Origin: Golubevia sp. BC0850
Lineage: Eukaryota; Basidiomycota; Exobasidiomycetes; Golubeviales; Golubeviaceae
DNA length: 64,000 bases
Direction of reading: 5' to 3'
NCBI GenBank assembly: GCA_012976225.1
Contig: JAAVVG010000005.1
Coordinates: 496,001 to 560,000 of the forward strand
The notes below the pieces were generated by a model. That model was not told where the DNA came from and searched no databases. It saw nothing but the letters and a program-made list of their open reading frames with translations. Shown piece after piece: positions 10,808 through 22,388 of the stretch. Both the position numbers and the translations under genes were made by a program. Every line of letters starts with the position of its first letter. Position 1 is the first letter of the stretch.

Positions 10808-13800
10808 ATGGCAGGAATTGGACTCTCTCCCCAGGCAGCGTTCCCTTCAGATCAACATCAGCATCAGCAATCTTCCTCCTCTAATGTTAGTCGATTCTCC
10901 AGATTGAGGTTTCCAAGTTCAAAATACAAAGACAAAGACAACGACTTGAAGAACTCGAGCAACACAAACCTGGCCATGTATCCAGAAGTTGAGCCTTCCT
11001 CTTCCTCCTTCACCTCTACCTCTCATTCTCATCCTTGGGCTACCTCTTCTCCGAGTTCATCTCTCTCTCCTTCTCTCTACGCTCCCTCAAGTCAGAACCA
11101 TGCTTCTTATCAGAGACCTCTACCAGACATTCCTCCAGATGAAGACTTTCAGCATCCTCTAGATCATCCTTCTCTAGCTCCTTACACCAACCAAACCATT
11201 CAATCTTCTCCTTCACCTCGAATCAAGTGGCCAAATTTCAAGATCAGCAGCGGAAATGGAAGCAATTCAAGCAGTCAAGACCCAAGTCCAGTCCCTACAA
11301 GCGTTTGGGCTGCTGAAGACTCACCTACCAACTCCTCAATCTCTGCCAGATACGCCAAAGCTGCTCGAGGTAGAAAGGACAGCCACAGCCCAAGTCCTAC
11401 CAACGAAATTCCTTCTACTGCTGGTTCTTCTGGTGGCTCCTCTTCTCAATTCGCATCTGCAGCCGCTGCTGGAATGAGAGCAGCAGGAAGTGCGGGGGCT
11501 GGCTTGAAGAAGTTAGGGAAGGCTTCAGCAGCAAGACTGAGGCAGAGAGCTTTGAGTAGCAGCGCAAAGGATGGAATCAATAGGGAAGGAATCGTTGGAT
11601 TAGGTCTGTCTGGAGCTGGCAAAGGCAAGGAAAGAGAAGAGACACCAACCCCACCTGTTCCGTCAATCCCATCTCATCATGGACAGGATTCTCCCATCCC
11701 TTCTATTGGATCAAGCACCCATTCGAGCTCTCATGCAAGAACTTCCTCCCTCGGAACGGTGGAGTCTGTACCTGATCCAAGGATAGGAATGCCATTTGCA
11801 GTCCAGCACAACGTTCATGTTGTGAGTTGACCTTTCAATTATCCTCTTCCCCGCTCTTCTCAACCTTGCTAACATTCACGAATCTACCATCGTTCTTTCT
11901 TTGACTCTAAACAGCACGTTTCGCCTTATGGACTGTCTGGAATGCCCAGAAGCTGGGCAGAAGCCCTAACTTCCGAGTCTCAGTTGCAAGGTCGAAACGA
12001 CATCAGCTACTCGGAAAGGAATCGACCGGAACCTGCAGCTGCTGAGGTCGCAGAGAGAGAAGAATACGTTCCCGGAGAGACCGAGAGAGAAGAGGAATGG
12101 AACCGAGAGATGTCCAAGTCAACTTGGGAAGACGATAGCGCCTCTGGATCAGGAGCTACCACAACTGGAGGAAGGAATAGCACCATCTCCAAGCCCACAG
12201 CCAGTCGGAAAAGCAGTCGATCACGGAGTGATCGCTTAAACAGAGACAAGAGCTTCAAGTCTGGAAATGGACGCTCTTCCAAAAGTGGATCTTCTGGAAA
12301 GGATCAAGACTATCGAGCTTCAATTGCAAGCACCTCCTACTCATCTGTCTTGAACATAGGGTTGCCCTCTCCAACTTGGACGAACGCCCACTTTCCTCCA
12401 TCTCCAACCCTACCGAATAGCGAGACTATCAGCAGAGCCTCTTCAAGACCTCAATCCGCCCAGTCATCTTACGAAATACCTCCACTTCCTACTCCAGGTG
12501 GTCTCAGAGCTCTCGACTTCACGGAAGGAAGAAGAAAGTCCAATACATCGGACGTGTCTCCTCTGCTACCAGATCTCGGAGCAGATGATGGTTGGGCTTC
12601 GAGTCTACTTCTCTCTCTTCCAAATGGAGACTTTTCTACGAGCTTCCAAATGATTTCAGCATCCGATCCCAAAGAAGATATCAAAGAAGCTCCTGAGGTC
12701 GAATCAAGTTCTGAGATCTCTTCGAAAGCCATGGCTGCTGCTAGATTGGTAGCTGAAAGGAAGAGAGAAGAAAAGGAGGAGAAGTCGGATCGAAGGAGAT
12801 CTAGGAGCGTAGACTTCCATGGAATCAGGGGATTTGGTAGCGAGCTAGGAGAAGGTGGTCGATCTGGATTAATTGAGAGAGCAGGCTCCAAGCCCGCAGC
12901 ATCTACCTTCAGAAAACCCTCTACTAGACGCGGAAGTACCTCTTCTGTGGACTCAAGTGGAGAGCAAGATGGGGAAGAAGAGCTAGTTCATGTCATTTCC
13001 TCTGCCAGCATCCAACCGAGAGGGAAACCGAAAGCTCTGAGAGGGAGTGATCTCTCTTTCGGCAACAAGCTGTACTCTCAAAGTACTTCAACAGGTAGTG
13101 GATCCTCCGATGGTCACTCTCGTGGTCTGGGAATAGGATCGGTGGAGCGTGGGAACTCTCCTCTCAAGTCCTCCTCATTCTCCTTCAGCTCTAGTCAAAG
13201 GACCTCTGAGACATCCCAGGTTTCCGCAACTCTTCAATCTCCTACATCTCCGACTATAAGTTCTTTCAGTGGTGCTTCTGATTCAAACCATCACTCAACA
13301 AGGAACTCTGCTAGCAACCATGCGACAAGCGCCTCTCCTGCTCTGAAGAATCTGTCCGCTGCCGCTTCTAGGTCAACTCCGTCGCTAGCTCAGTCCAACT
13401 CGACTGCATCTCCTTTCCTTCCTCCAAGTCCTGCATACTCTCCAGCCTCTGGGTTTGATAGCGCAGTCGATACTTTTGACAACTCGCCGGATCAAGTGAA
13501 CGCAAGCAGCAGAGATTCTCCATTTGCGGCAAAGGCGTTGACTTTCGAGAAGTCTGCTCTGCCTGGAATTCCAGGACTAGGATTGAGGGATCGGAGAAAG
13601 GTGCCTCCACGAATCTATCCTCCTTCGACCAACGCCAATTCAGCTCTTCATTCCAACTCCCGACGAGGCTCCTCTCATTCTTCTTCTTCGGATCATAACC
13701 CTCCTTTAAGTCCTTACTCAATGGAAGCAAAGAGAGCTCAGGCTAGAGAAACTAGACCTGTGAGCTACACTCAAGCTGGAGCTCCTGATCAAAGAGGAAG

Positions 13801-16800
13801 CAATGGTAGCTTCATGACTGCGGTCGGAGGTGGAGACAGACTCCCATCCCCAAGCGAGCAGCTGGCTTATGCCGCAAGTCAGGGCTTTGTGGATAGACGA
13901 GAATCGATCTCGTCTAGGAACTCGAATTTTTCCGAGGTCGACGCTGGAGGATTGCATCCTAGGCCAGCCAGAAGAGGTTCCAGGAGCTCTCAGACCTCTG
14001 ATGGAACCGCTGCCACCAATCATGGAACTGCATCAGTCGGTAGCTCTTCTAGGAGGGATCTCAATTCAAGGACTGCGACCTCGCCTGGTGCTAGAACCAG
14101 CGTTGGCAGCAACACAAGCTACTCAACGAGCACTAGGTTCTACTCTCCAGCTCCCGGAAACTTCAGTCCAAGCGGCACGCAGTCTCAATCTCAATCTCAG
14201 TCTCAGTCCCAGTCCCAGTCTCAATCTCAGCATCGATCGACTCAGAAGGACAGAGCTGTTCCTATCATCTCGCCTGGTCCGAATGGCTTCTATCAAGCGC
14301 TGCCTGTCATTAGATCTTCATCTCGTCCTGGGAGCAGTCAAGCTCACGATGGCGAAAGCCGTCGCAACTCTCCTGCCAGTGAACGCGCTGATCCTCTCGC
14401 TCAAGGCAGTCCTCTGAGGCAGAATTCCAACGAGCTCGCCCTACCTTCACCTGCTCGATCTCGCTTCAGCGATAGCACTCGGATATCGTCTAGGACTGCA
14501 AGCAGCGGCGGAAGAACGACTGCAGTTGCAGAGGTTCAGGAGATTGGCTGGGCTAGAGATGAATTCGGAGCTGGAGTGAACGTCGGCAGTCCCGGAGGAT
14601 ACGGAACTCATCTATCTGCAAGTCCCTTGTCTACCAAGTCCAGCTTGCGCAGCTTGAGCCCTCGTCACCCTGACGATGATCGGGTCTCCTCTCCTGGATC
14701 CTGCTGGAACAGTGGTAGTGCTAGAAACAGCCCAGGTGCTCGCTCAGCTTCGTTGGAGGAGAATGAGGAGGACTACATCGACGAGGATGAGGACGACCTT
14801 CCTCCCGCACTGCCTCCTAAAGACTCTCGCCTCCCTTCGCCGGCCTCTGCCTTCAACTCTTCAAACCCCTCATCTCCAGCAACGTCTAGCTTCAAATCTG
14901 CGGAAGCTCAATCTCAAGGGCGTGCAAGACAACAGGAGAGGTCCAACCGGCTGAACAGCATCCCAGCCCGAAGTCGTTCACGAGCAGCTTTTTCTTCTCC
15001 AAGTCCTACCACTTCCAACATTCCTTTGTACGGCGGATCATATTCAGATGATCGCCCTCCTTCTTCCAGAGAAGCGCATTTTCCAGTCAGCAGGCCATCT
15101 TCTCGAGCAAGCAGACACAGTTCTAGAAGAAGGCACACGAAGACCCCGAGAAGATCAACCGATGCCAAGAGATTCCCAGTCTCAATGGCTTTCTCTACCA
15201 CCGACGGTCTCGATCTACCAGCAGAAGACGAGTATGATGAGTGGGAATACGACGACGAAGACTTCTCCGATGATGAAGCTGGGTCCGAGGCTGGAAGGAG
15301 AGCCGCCTCGCGAGCAAGAAGCAGACAACATCAAAGCTTGGATCTAGATGACGTTCTTCCTGCTCAAATGGGCCAACGAGGTGATGTCCCTCCCCTTCCT
15401 CCGATGCCACACTCCCTGCTGATGAAGAAATCTCAAGATCAGTTCCGCCAGGGTTTGCTGGAAGCAAGCCTAGAGTCTCCTACAGCGGCTCACCCAGAGC
15501 TTCGCTTGAATGGATTCAACACTAGCTCAGACTCAACAGATCCAAGTCCTTCTCAGATTCTTCCGGAAGAGCTGGCGCATCTCGGTGAGTCCTCGTCTTC
15601 GCGTTCTCCGATCGACCACCTCCCTTTCTTTTGCTGATTTGTCGCTTTGACTTCCTTCTTTCCTCGCTCCTTCAGAGCACATCTTACGACCTGAACCTGG
15701 CTCCAGCGCTCTTATCGAGATGTCGATCCTTGGTGAGGGAGAGAGTGGCAACGTCTACTCTGCGTTTTGTTCCCCTTCCTCCGCCTCCGCCTCGATTCGG
15801 AACGAAATGGTCAACTCCAAGATCTCAGGAGGCGTAGACAGCAGAGTCGCTGTCAAGGTCATCCGCATGCCTTCAGAAGCTGATGCCGAAGCTACAGCGA
15901 GAATCTCGGGTCTCAAGAAGGAAATGAAATTTTGGGAACAGTGTTCTCTCAGCGTGAGTCCAAGTCGAGCACAGCTTTATGTGAAAGTCGAACTTGCTGC
16001 TGACGCACTTTCCCTTTCCTTTCATCTCCCCCCTCCCCAGGAGCACGTCCTTACCTTCTTCTCGGCTTTCTTCGAACCTGGCACTTCTTCTTCGGACCAC
16101 GATTCTCCCGTCCCTTCGATTCCTTGCGGAGTATGGCTGGCTCACGAGCTGGCAGATAGATCTCTAGCCGATGTCATTGCGCTGACTGGATCCGTCGAGA
16201 TATCGGAGGGCCACATGGCTCTGGTCTGTTCAGATGTGCTATCTGCTCTAGAGTTCCTTCACTCTCGCAACATCGTTCACCGCGATGTCCGCAGCGACGT
16301 TTTGATGCTCTGCTCGGATGGGACAGCCAAGCTCTCAGACTTCACCCACGCCGCTCAATTGGCTCCTCCAGGGGAAGGTGGGAAGAGACATAGTCAAGGT
16401 GTTCCTATCACCGAGAAGAGAACCTCGGTTGTTGGAACAGCTTACTGGATGAGTCCAGAAGTCGTCAAGGCTGAACCTTACGACGTGAGAGCAGATATCT
16501 GGAGCTTGGGAGTCGTCCTCTTCGAGATGCTGGAGGGGGATCCTCCAAGGGTCGACTTCCCCCCTTTGAGGGTAAGTACGCCTTGCTATGGATTGCGCTG
16601 TTTGTTTTGACTTCTCGACTCATGTCCCTCTTTTCTGGTGCTTTCTTTGACCCTTTCGCAGGCTATAACGCTCACAGCCAAACTTGGGCTACCTCCTCTC
16701 TCAGAACCCGAGAAATGGTCTCGAGAACTGAAGCAATTCTTGGCATGGTCTACAGAGATAGATCCAGAAAAGAGACCAAGCGCCGAGATGCTCGCTCAGG

Positions 16801-17088
16801 TTAGTATCGAGATCGTAAAAAGAAAGTGCGACTCGAACTGACGCTTTCACGTCTTCGATTCTTCTCTTTCCATCACTGCCTGTGCTTTTTTAACAGACTG
16901 AGTTCCCATTCAACGCCTGCGAACGCTCTTCCATGACCCAACTGCTCGCTGATGCTTCTCAAGCAGAAAACGAGGCTCAGGAAACCGAAGAATTGGAGGA
17001 AGAAGGGGGCCGAGAAGTTGAGAGCCCTTCTCCCGGAGCTTTGAGAAACTCTTGGAACAGTTACAATTCTGGTTCCACCATACGATGA
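10808..17088 (+). CDS. Giant CRIB-domain PAK/STE20-family protein with degenerate kinase catalytic loop
   Basis: Six exons (10808-11821, 11915-15584, 15676-15953, 16041-16571, 16662-16799, 16897-17088) keep frame throughout and give about 1940 residues. A CRIB motif spans the first intron: IGMPFAVQHNVHV joins HVSPYGLSGMPRSW, matching ISxPxxFxHxxHVxxxxxGxxGLPxxW, the Cdc42/Rac-binding signature of PAK kinases. A linker of about 1200 Ser-rich residues follows, including an SQ dipeptide repeat. The C-terminal domain has a Gly-rich loop (LGEGESGNVY, about 1580), VAVK with the conserved Lys (about 1620), GTAYWMSPEVV and DIWSLGVVLFEM. The catalytic loop reads HRDVRSDV (1734-1741), so the PAK HRDxKSDN Lys and Asn are Arg and Val, and DFG reads DFT. 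PAKs normally act downstream of Cdc42 in polarity and mating. This one may bind GTPase yet be catalytically weak or dead. Confidence 0.88.
14180..14231 (+). repeat. In-frame CAGTCT-type hexamer repeat encoding Ser-Gln dipeptides
   Basis: An imperfect run of CAGTCT/CAATCT/CAGTCC hexamers inside the long exon of the CRIB-kinase encodes alternating Gln and Ser. Synonymous third-position differences show that it is not a recent slippage product. It lies in the disordered linker. Confidence 0.8.
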
Positions 17089-17597
17089 GCTTCGAGCCTG
17101 AAAGCAGCACTTTAATTTCTCATCTTCATCAACTCATCTCAACACCATCTTCAACAATTACTTTCAAGTCACCCAGTTCACAACATTCCTCATTCACCAT
17201 TTTTGGCCACAGCTTGCTCATAGATACACCCGCTTCCTTTCAAGCTGACCTTCATTTCAACTCATAATCAAGTCATCTTCTCAACTCCTTCCTTTCGACT
17301 TCTTCACATCCTTGCTCTTTGTTTCGCCCTTCTATTTTCTCCAGCATCTTCTCTATTTACTATAGTGTTTATTTATGTTCTGTCCTCCATTGCAATACAC
17401 ACGAAGTCTCCTCAATAGTGGTCATTTTTCGAACCCAGTGAGGTTGGATGAACGAGAATGCCGGGTCGATCTTCAAATCACAACCAAATAAAGCCTAATC
17501 ACAGGTGTTCTCGAGCGCTCTGTGAGCAGATCGGGCCATCAGGGTTCTGACAGACGACGTTCTTTAAATTGATGCTGTTCTAATTGGCGCGAGCTTC
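17089..17597. other. Intergenic region after CRIB-kinase
   Basis: This is about 500 bp between convergent genes. It starts with a CT/AT-rich 3' UTR and contains no credible gene. Confidence 0.5.
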
Positions 17598-17895
17598 AAT
17601 AGTCTTCAGATTTCTTCAGGCGACTTGCTGGCTGGCTGGCTTCGTAAACCTCTCTGGAACGTTTCATCTTCCCTGAATGGGCATTTTCGCTCTTTATGAC
17701 TATAGAGTTTGTTGTCATTGGTCGTGGATGAGAGCATGAGACTCTGGCCAACAAGAGAGACTCACCTTCACTTTCTTTGCGGGAAAGAAAAGCAGAAGAG
17801 GAAGAAATCTCTAGGTCGAGCTCCTTGACTTTCTCGCGAGCTCTCTTTGTTTCGCCTTCCTCAGGATTCTCGAGCAACAGAAAAGGGACACTCAT
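17598..17895 (-). CDS. Possible small unknown protein (about 75-100 aa)
   Basis: I do not recognise it. A minus-strand frame beginning MSVPFLLLENPEEGETKRAR is helical and charged (RAREKVKELDLEI) and looks protein-like. Further upstream in-frame Mets at 17931 and 17949 exist but are preceded almost at once by the MFS stop codon. Inside it, AGTGAAGGTGAGTCTC on the minus strand provides a donor-like GTGAGT near 17762, and CATAAAG a possible acceptor about 75 nt on. Either the frame is read through, ending in LKKSEDY, or an intron is removed and a different short tail is used. It sits directly downstream of the MFS gene on the same strand with almost no spacer, so it could also be an extended 3' UTR. 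Confidence 0.3.
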
Positions 17896-17970
17896 GTGAA
17901 ATTCAAGTACAAGAAAGGAAAAAAACATGAGAAGAAAGGTGCAATACATTCTCGAACGGATCTCTAAAGA

Positions 17971-20205
17971 CTATTCTTCCTCTCCCTTCCTTTTGGGATT
18001 GTTCATCGACTGACGACTTTGGAAACCTCTCAATTCCAACTCTTCAACCATTTGAATGGAACCCGAGTCAATGACTGAAGTCTCTGGTCTCACTTTTCTA
18101 TCCAACGTATCATGACGAGGGCCTTGTTCTTGACTTGAGATCCCGATCTGCCCACTTTCATTTGCACTCTCCAACTCTTTATCCCTCTTTTCTGTCTCTC
18201 CATCACTTCCTCCGACGATTCCAATGTCCCTCAACCAGATTCCAGCGATAAGAACACTTGCTGCAGAGAAGGCGAACAAAGCCCAAACTGCAGCTCTATA
18301 ACCTTGGAGTAGAGCTTGAGGATCATCAACTGAGACTGAATGAGTTTGAGAGTAGGATTTGGTGACTGAAGTTTGAATAGCTGAAGTGATGGCTAGACCT
18401 AGAGAAGTTGACAGACGAACTGTAGTGTTGAAAAGAGAACCTGCAAGGGCTGAGCGAGATCGACCAACGGTTTTGCACGCAAATAACTGGTTGAGATATG
18501 AATGCAGAGAAGAAGCACGGAATATGTAGTTCAGTAAGACAAAAACCAGCTTCTCGTCAAGACTTTTGTCGTCAACGCATCAACTCTTGGTGACTCACCT
18601 GAGCAGCAGGGAAACACAAATCGGTCGAGACTACCAAGATGAAGACCCAAAGCATCCCTTTGTAATAAGGTGTATGCTCTCCGACTGTCACGTAAATTCC
18701 ACAAGTCACACATCCTCCAATGCCACCGAACAAGATCATCCAGATTGCTGAAACTCTACCGACCAATAAACCAGCCGCTACGAAAAGGATCAATCCTATG
18801 AAGACTTGTGGTAAAAAGTAGATTGCAGTCTGAATCGGAGAAGCAGATTGAACTTCTTGAAGAAGTAAAGTGTTGTAAAACGTGCAGACTTGGAAGCACA
18901 ACCAAGCGCAAAAAACGGCTGTGAGGAGGGAGAAGTTTGACAAGAGTCAGAGACAGTTCGAGATTCAGTTGAGCTCCTTGGCAGGTATCTTGAACTCACT
19001 CGCAATCACAGCACTGAACTTCGGAGCTTTCCAGATCGAAGGTGGGAGCAGAGGTCTAGGAAACCACTTCCCAACCTTTAACCCAGCTTCTTTTCTCAGA
19101 CTCATTTTTTCAAGATAGGATTCCCATCCTTGAAATGCCACCAAAAGTAGAACAGAGACTGGAAGAAGGGCAGGGATGTACGGAGTGTTCCATCCTTTCG
19201 GTGAAGCTTCCGCATCTGCTAGAGTGAAGGTTAAGAGAACTAAACCTGCGGTTGAAAGTAGAGAGCCTAACCAATCGAACATCCAAATTGAGGGTCTTGG
19301 TTTCGGAATTGAAATCGGAAGAGGCGGCGGGATTGCAACGGTGTCGCTAGGATTTGGGCTCAAAGTCTCGTCGTCGTTCGGTAAAGCTACCCATCCAAAT
19401 GCTACGCAAAGTAGAGAGAGTCCGGCGAGGACGTAAAAGATTACATGCCAGATTTCAGCTAGAAGACCTCCAGCTAGCAATCCAAGGACAAATCCTGAAG
19501 AGGGAAAAAGCAAACGTCAGTCTTCCATCGCTCTTCTTTGAGAGCCTCTCCTACTTCTGGACTTACCACACGGCTGACCAGCACCCAAAGCAGCAAAACT
19601 CTTGTTCTTGAAATTCCCATCTGGGAAGCTAGCTGCTATGATCCCCACTGAAGCAGGGGTGAGGATCGCAGAAGTGACCCCCAACGCAGCGCAAAGGAGA
19701 ATGAAAGTGATTGCATTTGGAGCGAAAGCGGTTCCTAAACTGACTGCGAAAGTTGCTAAAGCGCCGATTAGGTAGAATTTTTTTCTTCCAAAGGCGTCAG
19801 CTAGTCCACCACACAGCAAGAGCAGGGCTCCATTGGCGAGAGAGAGAGCGGAAATGGGCCACTGTAATTCGGTTGAAGTTAGAGGTAGGAGATCCGCAAT
19901 TGTTGGAAGACTGAATTAAGATAGAAGTTATTAGCAGGATCAGTTACCAGCTTTCTCGAGTTGGGTCGAGTCTCAGGTTGAGTAGTCTGTACGAAAATCT
20001 TACTCACGCCACAGTGACTGTTGTGGGAAGATAGAGAATAGGTCCAGTCAGCTTCTTTAATTGGGGAAAGAGAGAATTGGGAATGAGACTTACGAGCTCC
20101 TCTGATGAAAGAATTGAGGAGAGTCGTTCCAGCCACAGAGCCAACGACGAGGTAAGATCGAACTTTGGGAGACGTGGGTCGAAAAGCCGAAGGTGCTTGG
20201 AGCAT
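17971..20205 (-). CDS. MFS transporter, DHA2 (14-TM drug:H+ antiporter-like) family
   Basis: Six minus-strand exons (20205-20094, 20017-20008, 19910-19567, 19494-19000, 18918-18599, 18486-17971) give 598 residues. The second exon is only 10 nt (TCACTGTGGC) between a CAG acceptor and a GTGAGT donor. Including it restores the classic MFS sequence GALTVALPTIADLL leading into STELQWPISALSLANGALLL. Motif A is present as GGLADAFGRKKF after the second helix. At least twelve further hydrophobic helices follow, and a hydrophilic C-terminal tail of about 110 residues ends the protein. Relatives are plasma-membrane exporters of toxic compounds, polyamines or organic anions driven by protons; the substrate here is unknown. 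The gene is divergent from the cis-prenyltransferase, with about 280 bp between start codons. Confidence 0.9.
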
Positions 20206-20481
20206 CGAGAAATGAAGAAGAATTGGATTTGGGTCAAGACGGAAAGAATCAAGAGGAGACAAAGATTTGGTACCTCTTTTTAAGGAGTGTGGAAAAGGCG
20301 GACAGAACGGAGAGCAGTGCTTTCGGCACAAGAGAGAGGGAAGAAAGTACAACTAGTTCAACACAATCCCCATCTACTCTCAAGTTCGCAGGCCTCCCTC
20401 AAATTCTTTCGACTATTGTCTCCACTATCCATCAAGAACCTGACGAAAGCATAGGGACATAGGGAAGGCATCTCTTCCGTC

Positions 20482-22388
20482 ATGGGAATCTCTTCTCCTT
20501 TATCAGTTCTATCTCTTTTAGGTTTACCTTCCCTAACTTCTCTACTTCTAGGTCTACTCTCCTTAGGTCCAGTTCCAAAGCACATAGCTTTCGTAATGGA
20601 TGGTAATCGTAGATGGGCAAGAGAAAGGAAAGCTTCGGTTTCAGATGGTCATAGAACTGGTTTCGGAGCTTTGAAAAGAGTTTTGGACCTCTGCCTTGGT
20701 TTGAAAGGATTAGAATGCGTGACGGTTTATGCTTTTGCCATTGACAACTTCAAGAGAGATCAAGGTGAAGTTAAGGCTTTGATGGAGATTGCTAAGGCTG
20801 GAGTCATGGAGTTGATTGGACATGGGTGAGTAGAGGTAAAGGTAGAGGCGGGAAGGATTGGTGGAGGAGTAAGATGAGGAACAGGACTCCTCTTGCTGGT
20901 AGATCAGGTCGGAATGAGAGGAAAGCTTGCTTTCTACTATGTCGTGGTGCTTGTGATGATTGGAGCAAGCAAAGCAGCTTCGATACTGATTCTTCTGGTC
21001 TCACCACTCTCGAACCCTTCTCCATCTCAAAGAGAGGTGATAGCTCGTCATCAAGTTCGACTTAGGATCATAGGTCGAAAAGAACTTCTCCCAGAGGACG
21101 TTCGGATAGCAGTCGAAAAGGTTGAAGGAATGACCAAGGACAATACAGGGTGAGTCCTTTCTTTCAAATTTCCTATCCTACGAAGACTCTCATCCTTATC
21201 TCTCATCTCCTTCACCTTTCCCTCTTTTTCCTTTCCAGAGCCACTCTCAACATCTGCATCCCCTACGCATCCAGAGATGAAATGGCAGGAGCAATCCGAG
21301 GAGTAGTTCAAGATCGAATTCGAAGGAGAGATAGATATCAAAGAAGAAGGCTCAGATCTTCAATTACAACCAATGGAACTGCAAATGGATTATTTTCTGC
21401 ATCTCCTCGAACTTCTATTTCTCCTAGAGATTCTATGTCTCCAGAATCACATCTTCCAGATTCTCCGACTACAGCAGCAATGTTAGCCGGACTTTCTCCT
21501 CAAGCTCCTTTGATTTATGAAGAGAGAGAAGGAGAAGAACCTAGATGGATTAGAAATTCGAATGAGTCCATGCCAACTCAAGATGAAGAGGAACCTGCAA
21601 ACATGGCGAATGGGCATGTCAATGGAAACTCAACGCCAGTCGAAATCGAACGACTTGTGAATGGATGCTCGAGAGATGAGAATTCTCGAGAGGATTTAGC
21701 TGATGGAGGGAATCAGGAATATGATCCAGATTTAGATGTGGATTTGAAGAAAGTTATGGGAACTCCGATAGAGAGAGAGGAATTGGAAGCTCATATGATG
21801 TTCAAAGATTCTCCGCCGTTGGATGTCTTGGTTAGGACTAGTGGGGTTAGGAGGCTGAGTGACTTTATGCTTTGGCAGGTGAGTTACTGGATGGCGTCAG
21901 AATGTAGCTTATCGGCTTGCTGAGCTGGCTGCAGGAGGGTGAGAGAGATCCAACTTCCGAAGCCTCAGATGAAGTCTACCTTCTATCTAAGTCTCTCGAC
22001 TCTCCACAACTGACTCTCGCCACTTCTCTCACCTCCTTCTTTTCTTTTTCTTCACATCCTTCGTCGTTCTTCTTCCGGTCCTTCAAAGTGCAACGAAGAC
22101 ACTCAAATTCATTTTGTAGAACGATTCTGGCCACTCTTTGGTTTACGAGAGATGGTTCCCATCTTGCTGGACTTTCAAAGATCCAAATGGTCTGAGAGGT
22201 TGAGGTTCAATATGGGTTATGGAGAAGAGGCACTTGATCAGCGTTTGGAGGAAGAAGCAGAAGCAGAGGTGGAAAGGCAGACGGAAGAAGAGATGCAATA
22301 CCAAGAGTATGAAAGGAAAAGGAGGGATGAGATTAATGAATTGAAGAGATCTATTGGGATCGAGGTTGAGGTGGTGAATGATAGGTGA
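20482..22388 (+). CDS. cis-Prenyltransferase, dehydrodolichyl diphosphate synthase (Rer2/Srt1-like)
   Basis: Four exons (20482-20825, 21033-21149, 21239-21878, 22089-22388) give 466 residues. The N-terminus has a hydrophobic segment followed by HIAFVMDGNRRWAR (catalytic Asp40), then YAFAIDNFKRD, the helix EVIARHQVRLRIIGR, LNICIPYASRDE, and near the C-terminus VRTSGVRRLSDFMLWQ and IHFVERFWP. These are the five conserved blocks of eukaryotic cis-prenyltransferases, which extend farnesyl diphosphate with isopentenyl units to make the dolichol backbone at the ER or lipid droplets. The protein is well above the usual 290-340 residues because about 130 low-complexity residues are inserted between YASRDE and PPLDVLVRTSG. 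The first intron is long (207 nt) and its acceptor (TCTCAAAG) is weak, though it is the one that keeps the frame. Confidence 0.9.

Noticed and set aside
14180-14231. Hexamer repeat considered as a CRISPR-like or satellite array
   Set aside because: It is in frame, has no spacers and encodes Gln-Ser, so it is coding low complexity.
13830-14417. 195-codon plus-strand frame inside the CRIB-kinase exon
   Set aside because: A shifted-frame shadow of the Ser-rich coding sequence; the SQ repeat gives it an artificial Leu/Ser pattern.
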